64,000 nt of DNA from Monodelphis domestica (Eukaryota; Chordata; Mammalia; Didelphimorphia; Didelphidae): contig NC_077233.1 in the NCBI RefSeq assembly GCF_027887165.1, positions 231,623,872 to 231,687,871 of the forward strand, written 5' to 3'. Under the pieces are notes generated by a model. That model ran no database searches. It was not told the origin of the DNA and saw nothing but the letters and a program-made list of their open reading frames with translations. Positions within the stretch are counted from its first letter, which is position 1; every line of letters starts with the position of its first letter. Both the position numbers and the translations under genes were made by a program. Shown in pieces: positions 11,186 to 23,554 of the stretch.

Positions 11186-11500
11186 CCCCCCTTCTCTCTG
11201 TATCTCTCTGTCTCACTCAGTCTCTGTTTTGGTCTTTGTCTTTTTGTCTCTCTACCTACCTCCCTTCCTTTTTCTCTCTCTTCCCTTCCTCTGCCTTCTG
11301 CTGTCTACCTTTCTTTTCTTTCCTCTCTTTCTCCCTACCTCCCTTCCTCCCTCTTTCTTTTCTTACTTCTTTCTTTCCCTCTGGCTCTCTCTCTTTTTCC
11401 TTTCCTCCATTTTGTTCTTTCCTATAGCTCTACCTCCTTCCTTTCCTTCTTTCTCTGCATCTCCCTTTCCCTTCCTCTCTCCCCTTCCCTTGATTCCCCC
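11148..11500 (+). repeat. Pyrimidine-rich low-complexity tract
   Basis: (TC)n grades into TTCC/CCCT-rich sequence with almost no purines for about 350 bases. A Leu/Ser/Phe-rich open frame across it (11148-11585) is a by-product of composition. Confidence 0.9.
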
Positions 11501-11924
11501 AATTTCTGGCAATTCTTACTATGCCACATGTAGATACAATATTAATTTCTCAATTTTAATATTTCAATACTTCAAAGACCTATGATTTTACTGATGTGGA
11601 TACTCCCTCCACTGGCAATGGAGACCTCTGTGTTTTCCATCATGTTCCTTCTAGCCCCTAGTCCCTTATTTAGGAGAAAAATTAATCACCCTATGGCCAA
11701 CCTAAGAAATTAGATTCTCAAAAATTGTCTTGACTGGGTCTCAAATGACATTTATACTCTTTATCACTAGGCAAAATCAGAATCTTCTCTAGTCCAGTAA
11801 GACCTGCCAGTGCTTGCATTCTACTAATTCTGCCATTTAGAACCCAACATCATCACTAAAGCCATGATGAGGCATCAGAAAAGGACTAGTGTTATACAGG
11901 AAAATATACTTCTAGAGCATTCAC

Positions 11925-12105
11925 AGTACACTGCTTCTTTTAGAACAACCTTGTGAGCCAAGAATTGTAAGTATTATTATACATATTTTATAAGTGGGAA
12001 TACTGAGACCCAGAGAGATTAAATGACTTACCCAGGGATGCACAGCACTAGAAAGTGAAGAAGCTGGGACTCAAACCTAGTACTTCTTATTTGCTTTTCC
12101 CTATT
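11925..12105 (-). repeat. MIR-type SINE
   Basis: Antisense MIR core: 'ttttataagtgggaatactg', 'agagagattaaatgacttac', 'ccagggatgcacagca', then 'gctgggactcaaacctag'. About 425 bases before it (11501-11924) hold nothing I recognise. Confidence 0.7.
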
Positions 12106-12956
12106 AATACTGGTGGATTTTCTGACACTTTGAGAGCCAGCTTCAAGTTTTGTACTCTTTCTCCTTCAATGCCTATCTATTTATGCTCTTATATAGGGCT
12201 CTATTTGAGAATGTCTCAGTGCTGGGGGGTCTACTATTTATTCAAATGACTATCATTATCAGTTGTCTAAAATACCAATTAAGTTGTAAATAAGTTTGAT
12301 ACATTATTAGATTCCTCACAAACTGAGGTTCCTAATTTAGAGTCTATGAACTTAAATATGTATTTATAATGTATATTTGTATATAAGTAATTATTTCAAT
12401 GTATTTTATTTCTTTTGTAATCCTGTGAGTTGAACTTCATATATTTAAAGTTATTATCCTAAAAAGGATTTCATTTGTTTTATCTGATTGCCAAACTGGA
12501 TTAGGATACACACACACACACAAAAGCATGTGTCCCTGCTTTACAAGTAATGAAGCCTTCAATAATATTTTTTTAAAGACTTTAATTCCAAAAGGAAAAT
12601 AAGAGACTTGAGAACAGCTCACTGTGGTTACATTGGAGGAAATGGTTGTTTGGTGGCAGCCTGAAGGCTATATATCTAAAAAGGAATTTCAGTTTTTAGA
12701 GAGAAAATTAAGTTTTATCTTTGGAAACCTGGAGGACAATGTGTTGGCCGTGTTATGAGATAAAGAAATATAATGTTCTTATGGGCCCAGTTGCTTACTA
12801 TTGGTCTGTTTTCCAAAGACCAGTCTTAGCTAATTTTGGAGAGGCTCATTGTGAGGTTGGCTATAGGATAATGAAACATCAGGTTGCAACAATAATAATA
12901 GCAACTCTGAAAGACTATGTCCCATATTACAGAACAGTTGTGATGAGGAGCCCTTT
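12106..12956. other. Unassigned stretch with short CA repeat
   Basis: AT-rich sequence with a short (AC)n at about 12508-12523. Nothing else is recognised. Confidence 0.4.
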
Positions 12957-13200
12957 GGTATCTAGGAATAGTGAATAGAGAGCTGACCTAGAATCCAGGA
13001 AGACCTCAATTCAAGTCCCAGTCCTAACAGATACTAACTGTGCAATCCTGAACACGTTATTTAATCTCTTGAGTGATTTACACACTTTTCTGAGACTAAA
13101 TGTTGAAAAGAAGTTGACTTTGCCTTAGAAGAGGGAGTTTTCTACTCCAGTCCTGGGAGCTCTGTGTACCAGTGAAATTACTGGTCCAATATCTAGTCTC
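12957..13200 (+). repeat. SINE type D
   Basis: The head 'gtgaatagagagctgaccta' and the B-box-like 'ttcaagtccca' lead to the tail 'gaagagggagttttctactc' and 'taccagtgaaattac'. The middle is diverged. Confidence 0.7.
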
Positions 13201-13424
13201 TAGTGATGAGCATTGTGTAGAAGAAGGATAAGAGTGCCCACATTGATAAAATCAAAGTAATTGAAGGCTGAAGTGCTCTTTGTGGCATGAGGCACTGAAC
13301 ATTCAACAAAATTCTTAAGGTAGCTTTGGAGAGGAACATTCATTATGACAAAAATGTAAAGAAAACTGCAACTCACCAGTTAAATGTTTGAGTATCAATG
13401 ATTCAATCCATTTAGATGTAAATT

Positions 13425-13965
13425 TGTTGTTGAGAATTGGCCTTTCATTTTGGAAAGAAATCTAGAAGTATGAAAACAATGTGGCTAAAGTACCCATACA
13501 CTTTAACCCAGAGATTCCATAGTTAGGTGTATATTCTAAGGAGCTTATGGGATAGGGGTAGGGAGTGAGGGAAATGAAAAGTTCCATATAGTTATATACT
13601 AAAAGTTTATTGCAGAACTTTTTGAGGGGTAGCAAAGAAGTAGAAACAAAGTAGTTAGCCATCAATAGGGGAATAACTTAAATTGTGGTATGTGAATCTA
13701 ACAGAATTTTACTGTACTATAAGAAATGAAAAACATAATAAATAGAGAAGCAATGGGAAAAATGAAGAAAACTGATACATGAACTAGTGTAAGGTAAATT
13801 ACGCAGAGCCAGGAAAATAATATACAGTACATAATAATTACAACAATGTAAATGGGAAGGATAATCATAAAATAATAAAAAATGAATGTTGCAAAATGAT
13901 AAAGATTAAACTTTACCCCAAAGAAAATATGAGAATGTACCTTTCTACTCACTAGATTTAGATAG
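13425..13965 (+). mobile_element. Old L1/HAL1 3' fragment
   Basis: Decayed C-terminal ORF2/3' sequence: 'tagccatcaataggggaata', 'aaattgtggtatgtgaatct', 'ttactgtactataagaaatg', 'acgcagagccaggaaaataa', ending near 'aaaaaatgaatgttgcaaaa'. It is much more diverged than the L1 at 7.2-10.4 kb. Confidence 0.65.
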
Positions 13966-14109
13966 ATAAAGATGTATGACTATATGCATAGTTATACAAA
14001 TATATATGTGTATCCATATACTCAGCTCTCTATAATCTCGGAGTGGTTTCTCTGTAGTACAAGACCATGAGGAATAAAGTAGTAGGAGACTGGAGCATGA
14101 CACAGAAAT

Positions 14110-14700
14110 GGGGGCTGTGTATCAGCATAGTGTAGTGCCTTTGGAATCAGAAGACCTTAGTTCAAATCCTCTCTGAGAAATTACTTGCATGATGTAGGGG
14201 CAAGACACTTAATCTCATTGAGTCTCAGTTTCCTTGTTTGCAAAACAAGGTGATTGAACTGTCCATTCTTCATTTCAAAGAGGTGATGTCTTGACTTGTT
14301 GCATGAATTGGGTTGAAGTTAGACAGAGTTGCCCAAGATTGTCAGCTTCACTCTCTCTTTCAGAGTCATCAAAGTCCAGTGGCAAGACAAAAGACAAGAT
14401 GACTGGTGAGAGTCTGGAATGCAATGGATGACCTTGGCGCCTTCTATATCTGATCAAACTCTAGACAACTCCACTTCATGGCCGTTGGAACAAATTGTTC
14501 TCATCTGCCTATTTCACCAGAAGTCTTCACATGTTTGGGGTAGATACCTTCCCCACAACTTACCAATAGTTTTGAGGCTGGTCAGTTGCCCTCAAACTGA
14601 CATCCCATATGCTAAAATGATTTTACCAGGGTGTGGTTACTGCAGGATTAAAGTAGATGTCTTCTAGGGTCCCCTTTAGCTCTAAATATATGATTCTATG
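14110..14700 (+). repeat. SINE type C, split by an insertion
   Basis: The head and body (14110-14260: 'ggaatcagaagaccttagtt', 'cttaatctcattgagtctca', 'gtttgcaaaacaagg') are separated from the CR1/L3-like tail (14646-14700: 'agatgtcttctagggtcccc', 'tttagctctaaatatatgat'). A 385-base foreign segment lies between them. Confidence 0.7.
14261..14645. mobile_element. Unnamed ~385-base insertion inside a SINE
   Basis: It begins 'gtccattcttcatttcaaag' and ends 'gtgtggttactgcag'. The flanks 'gattgaact' (14252-14260) and 'gattaaagt' (14646-14654) look like a decayed 8-9-base site duplication. It includes 'agagtcatcaaagtccagtg' and 'ggaacaaattgttctcatct', text I associate with a repeated marsupial element whose name I cannot give. 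No coding potential, poly(A) tail or clear terminal inverted repeat is seen. Confidence 0.5.
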
Positions 14701-15924
14701 TTGTCTGTTTCACAAATGAAAAGCAGAAATCTATTACCTTAGATTGGCCTCTGTTTCCTTCCCTTAGCACAGATGAGAACTAACCACCTTTTTAAAGGCC
14801 CAGCTACTTATAATGGGGAATTAAGAATGATTTGACTCATTGCAAAGTGAAGTTCACTTGGGACAATTCCATGGAGCTCTATTGCTGTTCCTTTAACTCA
14901 TATTCTTCCCTAGCCCCTTCTGTAATGAGCCAATCAAGCACTTGATACAGTACAGTATTCACCAAGTCTGGACATTTCCCCTGAGACCTCACGCAGTACT
15001 GTCCTCCAACATAGGCAGGATATACCTTTTGACTTCTTATTCAGTGGGGGGTTTTAAAGCAGGCCTTTATTAATTCTTAAATTCTCCCTCTGAAGTTCTG
15101 AGCTCAAGTCATTTGGAACGTTATTAAAGGCTTGCTGGACATTCAGCTAAATTACTCTGCAGAATTGGCTATAGCTCCTTTACAGTAGCAAGAAGAACTT
15201 AGTTAAAACCCAAATTTCTTCTCCAGAATTCCTGCCAGAACTATGCTCCCTTCTATTCAGAGCTTTATCTTTTAAATTGGATGAGTTTTATTTTTTAACA
15301 AGAACATTTGCTTCAACTATATGAACAAGGAGTTCTGCCTCTATCTAAGAAAGTGTCTTTCCACAATAAATAAAGTTAACAGTCTGCCTCTTTCTTCTAC
15401 TTCATCTGTTCTTGTCTCCCCCACTCATTCCCACCACCCCAACAAGTTCTACCATCTCTATTTGTTCAGTATGAGCAAAGAGAAAGAACTTGAAAGTGTC
15501 TGCTCTTGTTAGAAGTACTTGAAAACGTTTGACAGAGGGAGAAGGAAAGATGGAAGCTATTGAGTAAAGTGATGTTCAGGGATCATCTGTGGTTTTGATT
15601 TATCAATATTTTCCCTTTCTTCCCACAGAAAATGGAAAATTGATTGTATTTCTCCCCAACATAGGGGACGACAGTGAATATTACCTATAAGAGACCACAT
15701 TTCTGCAAGAAAGCCCAGCAAGTCTTTTGACACTCTCATCTGCCTTATCAATCACTGGTTTGATTAATTATGGCTGCTGGGAAAGTCCAACTAGAGGTTT
15801 TTCCATTGTAGAACAATTGTGAAGAAGAAATCCAAACTCTTTCTCAGACTGGTCGATTCATTGGGGTTACACTAAAAGGAACCTTTCTTAAGAGTACAGT
15901 TGGGAATTGTTTCAGAGGATAGAT
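14701..15924. other. Unassigned stretch
   Basis: About 1.2 kb without a recognisable repeat or gene. Short open frames (for example 15321-15512 on +, 15557-15751 on -) have no family features. Confidence 0.4.
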
Positions 15925-16115
15925 CATAGATTTAGAGTGGGCAGAACTTTAAAGGTCATTTAGTCTAATCCTATTGCTTTACAAGTGAAGAAATTGAGCT
16001 CCGAAAATATTAAGTGATTGTCCAAGGTCACATAAGTAATATCAGAACTGGACTTCCAAGCCCAGGTCCTCTGTCTACCAATTCGACATCCATTCCCTTG
16101 CCACACTGCCAGATG
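15925..16115 (-). repeat. SINE type C (MIR-like)
   Basis: Antisense copy reading from the tail side: 'catagatttagagtgggcag', 'aaaggtcatttagtctaatc', 'acaagtgaagaaattgagct', 'gtccaaggtcacataagtaa', 'cccaggtcctctgtctacca'. Confidence 0.75.
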
Positions 16116-16899
16116 ACGTAACCCACATCCCTCCTCTCAGCATAGGGCAGGAAGAGACTCTATGGATGCCAGATGTTGCATGTACTAACAGATCCAGTTG
16201 CTATGTGGGTTGATTTCACCTACCTGTTTTTCTCTTTTACAAAGAATAGTTCTATGAAGAAGAAAGTATACCAGGAAATGACTGTGGTGTTTTGGTTTTT
16301 TTTTTAAAGATCTCAGGAAAAACCATTTTTTGAAAGATTCTATTTGGAAACATATGCTTCTCTGCTTTTGTGAGCACAAATCTTCATATGAATTGTATTC
16401 ATAGAGCACAATAATAGTAGAGTAGAGATGTCTATTCGAATATGTCATGACATTTACAACATAGCTTGTGGGTAATTCAGCTAAACACAGTAAATATTTA
16501 TCTAGTATTTATTTATTATTCATCTAATATATAATGTCTAATATATGCAGAGCACCAGAGAATAGAAAGTCAAATATGGAGCAAAATTTGACCACAAGAT
16601 TGTTATATTCTACATGGATTTTAAAACGTGTATACTTATCCCTATAATACATGGTACACTTAAAACATACAAACTCAACATGTGTGCTGATGAGTAAATT
16701 CAAGATTATTTGAAAAGGAAGAATGTGAGATTGTTAACACTTGCAATTACATCATCAAGACATCTAATACTATTTGAGAGACTGTATTATGGGGTTTTCT
16801 GAACTCCTCTCACATCTTGCTATAGTTGTTCTCCCACAGTTCAATTATGTTGATGTTCTGTTGCTATGAAACCTGACACTTAAACCAACATTGGTAAAG
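16116..16899. other. Unassigned stretch
   Basis: AT-rich sequence with no gene recognised. A weak L2-internal resemblance lies near 16490-16570. Confidence 0.35.
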
Positions 16900-17094
16900 A
16901 CTGTTTCTCTCTGTCTCTCATACTCTCTCTAATTCTGTTCCTCTCTGTCTGTTTCTATCTCTCTGTCTATCTCTCCACCCCTTGGTCTATTTCTTCCTGT
17001 CTCTGACTCCTGGTCTATCTCTGTTTCTGTGTTTCTGTCTTTATCTCTATCTCTCTCCCCTCCTTCCTTGTCTTTCTATCTCTCTTCTCTCCAT
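16900..17094 (+). repeat. Pyrimidine-rich tract
   Basis: Imperfect (TCTCTG/TCTCTA)n. A second pyrimidine-rich stretch follows at 17213-17335, after a short L2 piece. Confidence 0.8.
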
Positions 17095-17212
17095 CAAATC
17101 CAACACAATCCAACAAGCATGTTGTACCTCCTGTGTACAAGTCTCTGTACTAGGTACTAGAGTTACAAAAACAAAATGAAAAATAGTTCCTACCTTCAAT
17201 AAGCTTATGTTC
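17095..17212 (+). repeat. L2 LINE internal fragment
   Basis: 'ccaacaagcatgttgtacct', 'ctgtactaggtactagagtt', 'acaaaaacaaaatgaaaaat', 'agcttatgttctttt' follow the L2 order (cross-reference the copy at 41900). Confidence 0.6.
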
Positions 17213-17404
17213 TTTTATCTTTTAACTCCCTTCACCTTGACTTATCTTCACTCCACTTTGTTTTCATTTCCTCTTTTTTTCCTCCATTTTCTTCTCCTCT
17301 TCCTCTCCTCTCTTCCCCTCTTTTCTCCAAAGTTGGTAAAATATTCTCTTTCCCATTTAGTCAATACAACCATGAAAACACAAATAGCATGATAATGTCC
17401 TCTG

Positions 17405-17665
17405 GAAAAACCACTGGATGTGACTTGGTTCCTGTCTCCGACACCAACTAACTCTATTACCTTAAGGTGAATCCTTGAAGCTCTCTGTGATTCAGTTTCC
17501 TCAACTGCAAAATGATACAGTAAGACTAGGTGATTTCTAAATTACCTTCCATCCAAAGAAGCCAAATGACTTGGCCAAGGTCACACAGTTAGGAAGTAAT
17601 GGCTTAGGGTTACATTTTCCTGACCCTCTCATCATTATTTGGCCTACTAAACCATAGAGCTCAGT
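17405..17665. repeat. Two SINEs tail to tail (+ then -)
   Basis: 17405-17560 is a type C SINE on +: 'tcagtttcctcaactgcaaa', 'taggtgatttctaaattacc', 'ttccatcc'. 17561-17665 is a MIR body on -: 'atgacttggccaaggtcaca', 'cagttaggaagtaatgg'. The halves could pair as an imperfect hairpin. Confidence 0.6.
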
Positions 17666-18734
17666 AATTATGCCTTCCCAGGAGCGGCCCCCTCAAATCT
17701 CTTCACCATCTAGCTAGGCTATCTGTTTTAGGAGGATGGGCTCTCTGTGACACATGAAATAAATCAAAGTGGATATTCTTTGCCCTGGGACAGTCAGCAG
17801 GAAAGGGAAATCGATTGCACAAGAAAGAAGTCTCCTTAATGGTCACTGGAGTTCTGGATCAGACTTGGGCTAGGGGAGGGAGTTGAAAATATATCACCTC
17901 CTTTTATTCAATAAGTATAAAGTGTGGAGGAAGACAGTCTCATTCAAGACCATATACCATGCTTTTTGGCAAACTACAGTCATTTGTCCCCCTTGGGAAA
18001 AAGCTAGAGCAAGAGAAAAAAAATATATTAGAGAAGTATTTTACCCTAAAAGCCCCACAGCCTGTTGGATTAATAGCCTGCCATAGTGTGTGCTTTTGGG
18101 AAGTTCAAAGCAGTTCCTCTCCCAAGATTCTCATAAATTGTCATCATGGACAGTCAGATGCAAAACGAAGCTTAAGGGACAAGGAGGGGAAATGAGCATT
18201 AAATACATAATCTTCTAAGCACACTATTTCATTTCTGGAATATTCCTTCTGAACAGGAGATTTTTCTGTAGTCTTTTCTTTTCTTTAATATTTTGCACTG
18301 GGGCATGAGAGCCATCACTTTGCTCTTTGATTTGCTACACTGAAGATGCCAGCCCCTGAGTAGGACACTTAATACTTTTCAAAAACCATCAGTGGGAGGC
18401 TTAGTGTCTGATGGCCACTATCTAGTCCAGTTCTCCCTGGGGCCATCAGAGAAAAGGAAGGCTCAGATCATCTCAGCTGCTCCACAAAGGCAAAATGACA
18501 GTCTGTTCATCTTTGGATAGACAAAACAGCCCAGGCACCACAATGAGACCACTTGCAGAAACTGAAAAAGGAATGAATTGAAACACCTATCATTTCAGGT
18601 GAACAATTTGAGGGAACTTTTGGTTTTGATTCTACCACCCCCCCCCATCAAAGAACATGAAGGTCTTTTTGTGTGACAATTACTCACCCCTGCTTATAGA
18701 CATGAGTGCTCAAACACCATTGCATTAAAATCAT
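17666..18734. other. Unassigned stretch
   Basis: No repeat is recognised. Base composition is more even than in neighbouring repeats. Open frames up to 78 codons lack recognisable motifs. Confidence 0.4.
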
Positions 18735-18905
18735 GGAACAGGTAGATGTAGTAGAAAGACCAAGAACTGGGAGTCCTCAGTTTCAGTACCCTCTTTACTG
18801 CTTAACTAGATGTGTGACCCTAGGCAAGTTATTTATCCTCTCTGGGCCTCAACTTGCTCACTTGTTAAATGTATGATATTTCGGCTAAATTGTCTCTAAT
18901 GCAGT
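18735..18905 (+). repeat. SINE type C
   Basis: 'gtagtagaaagaccaagaac', 'agatgtgtgaccctaggcaa', 'tctctgggcctcaacttgct', then a decayed tail near 18880-18905. Confidence 0.7.
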
Positions 18906-18936
18906 GCATAGTTTGAACACTAAAAGCCTAACTGAT

Positions 18937-21900
18937 TTTTTTTAACTTTTTATTGATTTTAATGTTTATTTTCCATTTCAAATTATCTCCTCTCTACCCT
19001 TCCTTTCCATTGAGAAAGCAATAAACACAATATCCATTATATATATTAAGTCATGTAAAACTTCTCCACCCACATAGAATATAAGAACCTTGTGGTCAAG
19101 TCATGCCCCATATTTGACTTTATATTCTCTGGTGACTTGCATATATTAGATAAATAATAATTAAATAAATACTAGACAAATATTTATTATGTTCTATTTG
19201 AGTTGCCCATACAAAACATCTCCACCTTGTGAGGGAACAGGGAGAGGAAGAAGCAAGGTAATTAAAATATAGATATAGATATAGATATATGCTTCAGTCT
19301 ATACTCAGAGGCCGTTAGTTCTCTATCTGGAGGTGGATTGAATTTTGCATGAGTCCTTTGAAACTGCTTTGAATTATTGTATTGTATTGTATTGTGTTGT
19401 CTTGATTACTGTATGTATTACAAGGTCTTTCACAACTGATTAACGTTACAGTATCGTGGTTACTTTGTACACTGTTCTCCTGGTTCTACTCACTCCACCT
19501 TGTAGCAGTTCCTAGAAGTTTACCCAGGTTTTTCTGAAACCAGCCTTTTCATCATTTCTTAGAGCACAATAGTATTATTCCATCATATTCATATACCATG
19601 ACTTGATCAGCCATTCTCCATTTCTGATAGAGAACCTCTCAAATTTCCAATACTTTCCAATTACTTTTTAAAGTTGCAATAAACACTTTTTACATATAAG
19701 TCATTTTTCTTTTTTTTAAATAATCTCTTTTGGGGTATAACACTGGTATCAGTACTGCTCTGACAAAAGGTATATACAGTTTTCTAGTCCTTTGGACATA
19801 GTTCCAAATTTTCCTCCAGAGTAGTTGGACTAGTTCACAGTTCCACCCCTTCCAGTATTTATAATTTTCCTCTTCTGTTATGTTAACCAATTTTATAGAT
19901 GTAAAATGGTATTTCAGAGTTGTTTTAATTTGCATTTCTCTAATTATTAGTTATTTAGAGCATGTTTTCATATGCCTATTAATAGTTTTGATTTATTTGT
20001 CTGAAAACTGCTGGTTCATATCCTTTGACCTTTTATCAAATGGAGAATGACCTAGTTTTACAAATTTGTCTCAGTTCTATATGTATTTGAAAAATGAGAC
20101 CTTTTATCAGCAATTCTGTTAAATATTTTCTCCAGTTTTCAGTTTTCCTTTTAACTTTTTCTGCATTTCTAGTTTTTGTTCAAAAACGTTAAAATCAATA
20201 TAATCAAACATGTATTTTACCTTCCAGGATCCTATCTGTCTCTTGTTTAGTCACAAACTCTTCCCCTCTCCACAGAGTTTTCCATAACTCTAACTTGCTT
20301 TTGATATCCTTTTTGTCTAAATCACGTAACCACTTTGAGCTTATCTCGGTATTCAATGTGAAATATTCATCTAGACTTAGTTTCTGCCAGACGACTTTCC
20401 AATTTGCCCAACAACTTTTGTCAAACAGTGAATTCTCATCCCAATAGCTGGGATCTTTGAGTTTATCAGTTTGTCAAACACTAGGCTACAGGGCTCATTT
20501 GCTTCTATATAATACATGCCTAATCTCTTCCATTGGCCAATCACTCTGTTTCTTATCCAGTACCAAAATGTTTTGATGATTATCACTTTGTAGTATAGTT
20601 TGAGACTTGGTACTGGTGGGCCTCCTTCCTTCATTATTTTTTCTTTTTCCATTGATTCCCTTCATATTTTTGACATTTTGTTCCTCCAGATTAAATTTGT
20701 TATTATTTTTGCCTAGTTCTATATAGTAATTCTTTGGTAGTTTGATATGATACTGAATAAGGAAATTAATTTAGGGAGTATTGTCATTATATAATATTGT
20801 CTCAATCTACTCATAAACAGTTAATATTTCTCCAAATGTTTAGATCTCTATTTGTGTGAAGGATATTTTGTAACTGTAGTCATATAGAAGCTCTGTGTTT
20901 GTGTTGATAGGTAGTCTTCCAATTTTTTTTTATCCTTTCTGTAGTTATTTTAAATTGAATTTCTCTTTCTATCTCTTTCTGTTGGGGTTTGTTGGTAATA
21001 TATAGAAATGTTCATGATTTGTGTGGGTTTATTTTATATCCTGCAACTTTGCTAAAGTTGTTCATTGTTTTTATTATTTTTAGTTGATTCTCTCAAGTAC
21101 CTAAGGATATCTCTATATATCTGCAAAAAGTGAAAGCTCTATTGCTTCCTTGTCTATGTTTCTTCCTTCAACTTCTTTTTCTTATCTTTTCCAGAGTTGG
21201 TATTTCCAGTACACTATTGAATAATAATAGTGATAATGTTCAACCTTGCTTCACCCCTGATTTTACTGGAAAGACTTCTCACATCTCCATTATAGATAAA
21301 GTTTGTCTTTGGTTTCAAATAGAAACTACTTTCTATTATCTTTAGCAGGAATTGGTGCTATATTTTGTCAAAAGCTTCTCTTCATTTATTGATATAATTA
21401 TATGATTTTTATGGTTTTTGTTATTAATAACATCAATTATGTAGTTTTCCTAATATTGAATCAGCCCTGCATTCCTATTATAAATCCACCCTAGTTATAT
21501 CATATTGTCTCTGTGATATATTGTTCTAATCTTGATAAATATTTTACTTAAATTTTTGCATCAATATTCATTAAGAAAATTGATCTATAGTTTTTCTCTA
21601 TTTTTACTCCCATTGGTTTAAGTATCAAAACCATATTTGTGTCATAGAATGAATTTGGTAGGACTCCTTTACTTATTTTTAAACCATTTATATAGTATTG
21701 GATTTACTTATTTTTTAAATGTTTAGTAGAATTCCCTGGCTTTGGGGGGAAGGGGATTCTTAGGTTTGTTCTTTCTCTTCTTTCCTTTCTTTTTTCCTCT
21801 CATTTATGGATCATTAAACTTTGTTTCTAAGATAAGATTATTTAATAGCATTTAATTATCTTTTCTCTTTATCTAGGCAATAAATGTGTACATATATGTT

Positions 21901-22975
21901 ATTTGTCCATTTCATTTAGATTGTCAATTTTATTGGTGTAAAGTTTGGCAAAATAGCTTCTAATAATCGTTATAATTTCATCTTTGTTGTTTGTGCATTC
22001 AACCTTTTCATTTTTGATACTAGTAATTTGGTTTTCTTTCTTCTTTTAAATCAAATTAGTCAGTGTTTTCCTATTTTATTGTTTCTTTCTTCATAAAACC
22101 ACCTCCTAATTTTACTTATTGATTCAATGCTTTTTTTTTACTTTCAGTTTTATTAATCTCTCCTTTGATTTTTAGGATTTATATTTGGTGTTTAATTGGG
22201 AATTTTTTTGTTTTTCTAAATTTTTAGTTGCATGTCCACTTTGTTGATTTACTCTTTCTCTCTTTTATTAATGTTAAGTGTTTAAAAATATAAACTTTCT
22301 CCCAAGTACTACTTTGGCTACATCCCACAAATTTTGGCATGTTGTCTCATTGTTTTCATTATGTTTAATGAAATTATTGATTGTTTTTATGATTTGTTCT
22401 TTAACCTACTAATTCTTTTGGATTCGATTATTTAGTTTCCAATTAATTTTTATTTATAGTAAATGTAATTTTTATTGCATGGTGATCTGAAAAAGATACA
22501 TTTAATACTTCTGCTTTTCTGCATTGTTTGCAAGTTTTAAAATCCTATAGCATGGTCAATTTTTGAGAAAGTTCCATGGACAAATGAAAAATAGATGTAC
22601 TCTTTTTTTATTCCCATAAAATACTCTCCAGAGATCTATCATATTTAACTTTTCCAAAATTCTCTTCATCTCCTCAGTACTAAGATTAATTCATTGTTTA
22701 TGATACCTTTTAGTAAAATGTAGTTTCCATGAATATCTTTTCTTATTAGATCTATTTTTTTTTTGTTTTTGCTTTGTCCAAGACTATAATTGCTTCCTCA
22801 GCCTTTTAAATAATATATTTTTGGGGATTCTGATCTCCCAGTCAATTCACTAACCTTTATATTTGTGGGGTGAATTCATTCCATTCATGTTCATATTTAT
22901 GATTGCTAACTGTGTTTCCTTCCATCCTATCCTTTATTGTTTACCCTTCTTTTTAGGCTGTTAAGGATTGTCAGG
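18937..22975 (-). mobile_element. L1 LINE, antisense, ~4 kb
   Basis: The poly(A) end appears as T-rich sequence at 18940-18955, and reading on the minus strand runs rightwards into ORF2. Antisense peptides include MQIKTTLKYHFTSIKLVN with CELVQLLWRKIWNYVQ (19690-19935) and SLKLYYKVIIIKTFWYW with NRVIGQWKRLG (20377-20652), all L1 ORF2 C-terminal blocks. The reverse transcriptase region lies around 20.9-21.9 kb ('ttgcttcacccctgatttta' near 21244). The endonuclease-RT linker lies around 22.2-22.9 kb ('catcccacaaattttggcat'). An L2-like piece may interrupt the 3' UTR near 19075-19195. Short tandem repeats sit at 19266-19290 (ATAGAT) and 19374-19400 (ATTGT). Many stops and shifts are present, and it is old and 5'-truncated. 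Confidence 0.88.
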
Positions 22976-23034
22976 ACCTTGGAGAAGGGATGGGGGGAGT
23001 GGAAGAGTTCCACTAGTGTTAGATTTATCAACAC

Positions 23035-23236
23035 TTACATTCTTCAGACTCAGAGGATAGAGAGCCAGACCTGGAGAGGGGAGGTCCTGGGTTCAAATAT
23101 GGGCTCAGAAACTTCCTAGCTGTGTGACCCTGAGCAAGTCACTTAATCCCCATTGGCTAGCCTTTACCACTCTTCTGCCTTGAAACCAATACACAGTATC
23201 GATTCCAAGATGGAAAGTAAGGGTTTTAAAAAAAGT
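23035..23236 (+). repeat. SINE type A (WALLSI-like)
   Basis: 'ggatagagagccagacctgg', 'aggtcctgggttcaaatatg', 'ctagctgtgtgaccctgagc', then the diagnostic tail 'ccaatacacagtatcgattc', 'aagggttttaaaaaaag'. Confidence 0.88.
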
Positions 23237-23239
23237 ATC

Positions 23240-23552
23240 ACTAATTCAAACATTCCAAAGGACAGTTTAGAACTGTACCCAAAGGGCTATAAAACTGTGC
23301 ATACCCTTTGATCTGGTAGTGTCACTACTGGGTCTGTATAACAAAGAGATTTTTTTTTTTAATGGACAGGTCTTACCTGTGCAAAAACATTTAGAGCAGC
23401 TTTTTTTCTAATGGCAAAGAATTGGAAATTGAGGTATCCATCAGTTGGGGAATGGCCCAACAAATTGTGTACATGATGGTATTGGAATACTATGGTGAAA
23501 TAAGAAATGCCAAGCAAGATAATTTCAGAAAGTACCAGAAAATACAACTGTT
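23240..23552 (+). mobile_element. L1/HAL1 ORF2 C-terminal fragment
   Basis: 'tttagaactgtacccaaagg', 'aactgtgcataccctttgat', 'ggcaaagaattggaaattga', 'gttggggaatggcccaacaa'. It is bracketed exactly by two type A SINEs. Confidence 0.8.
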
Positions 23553-23554
23553 CA

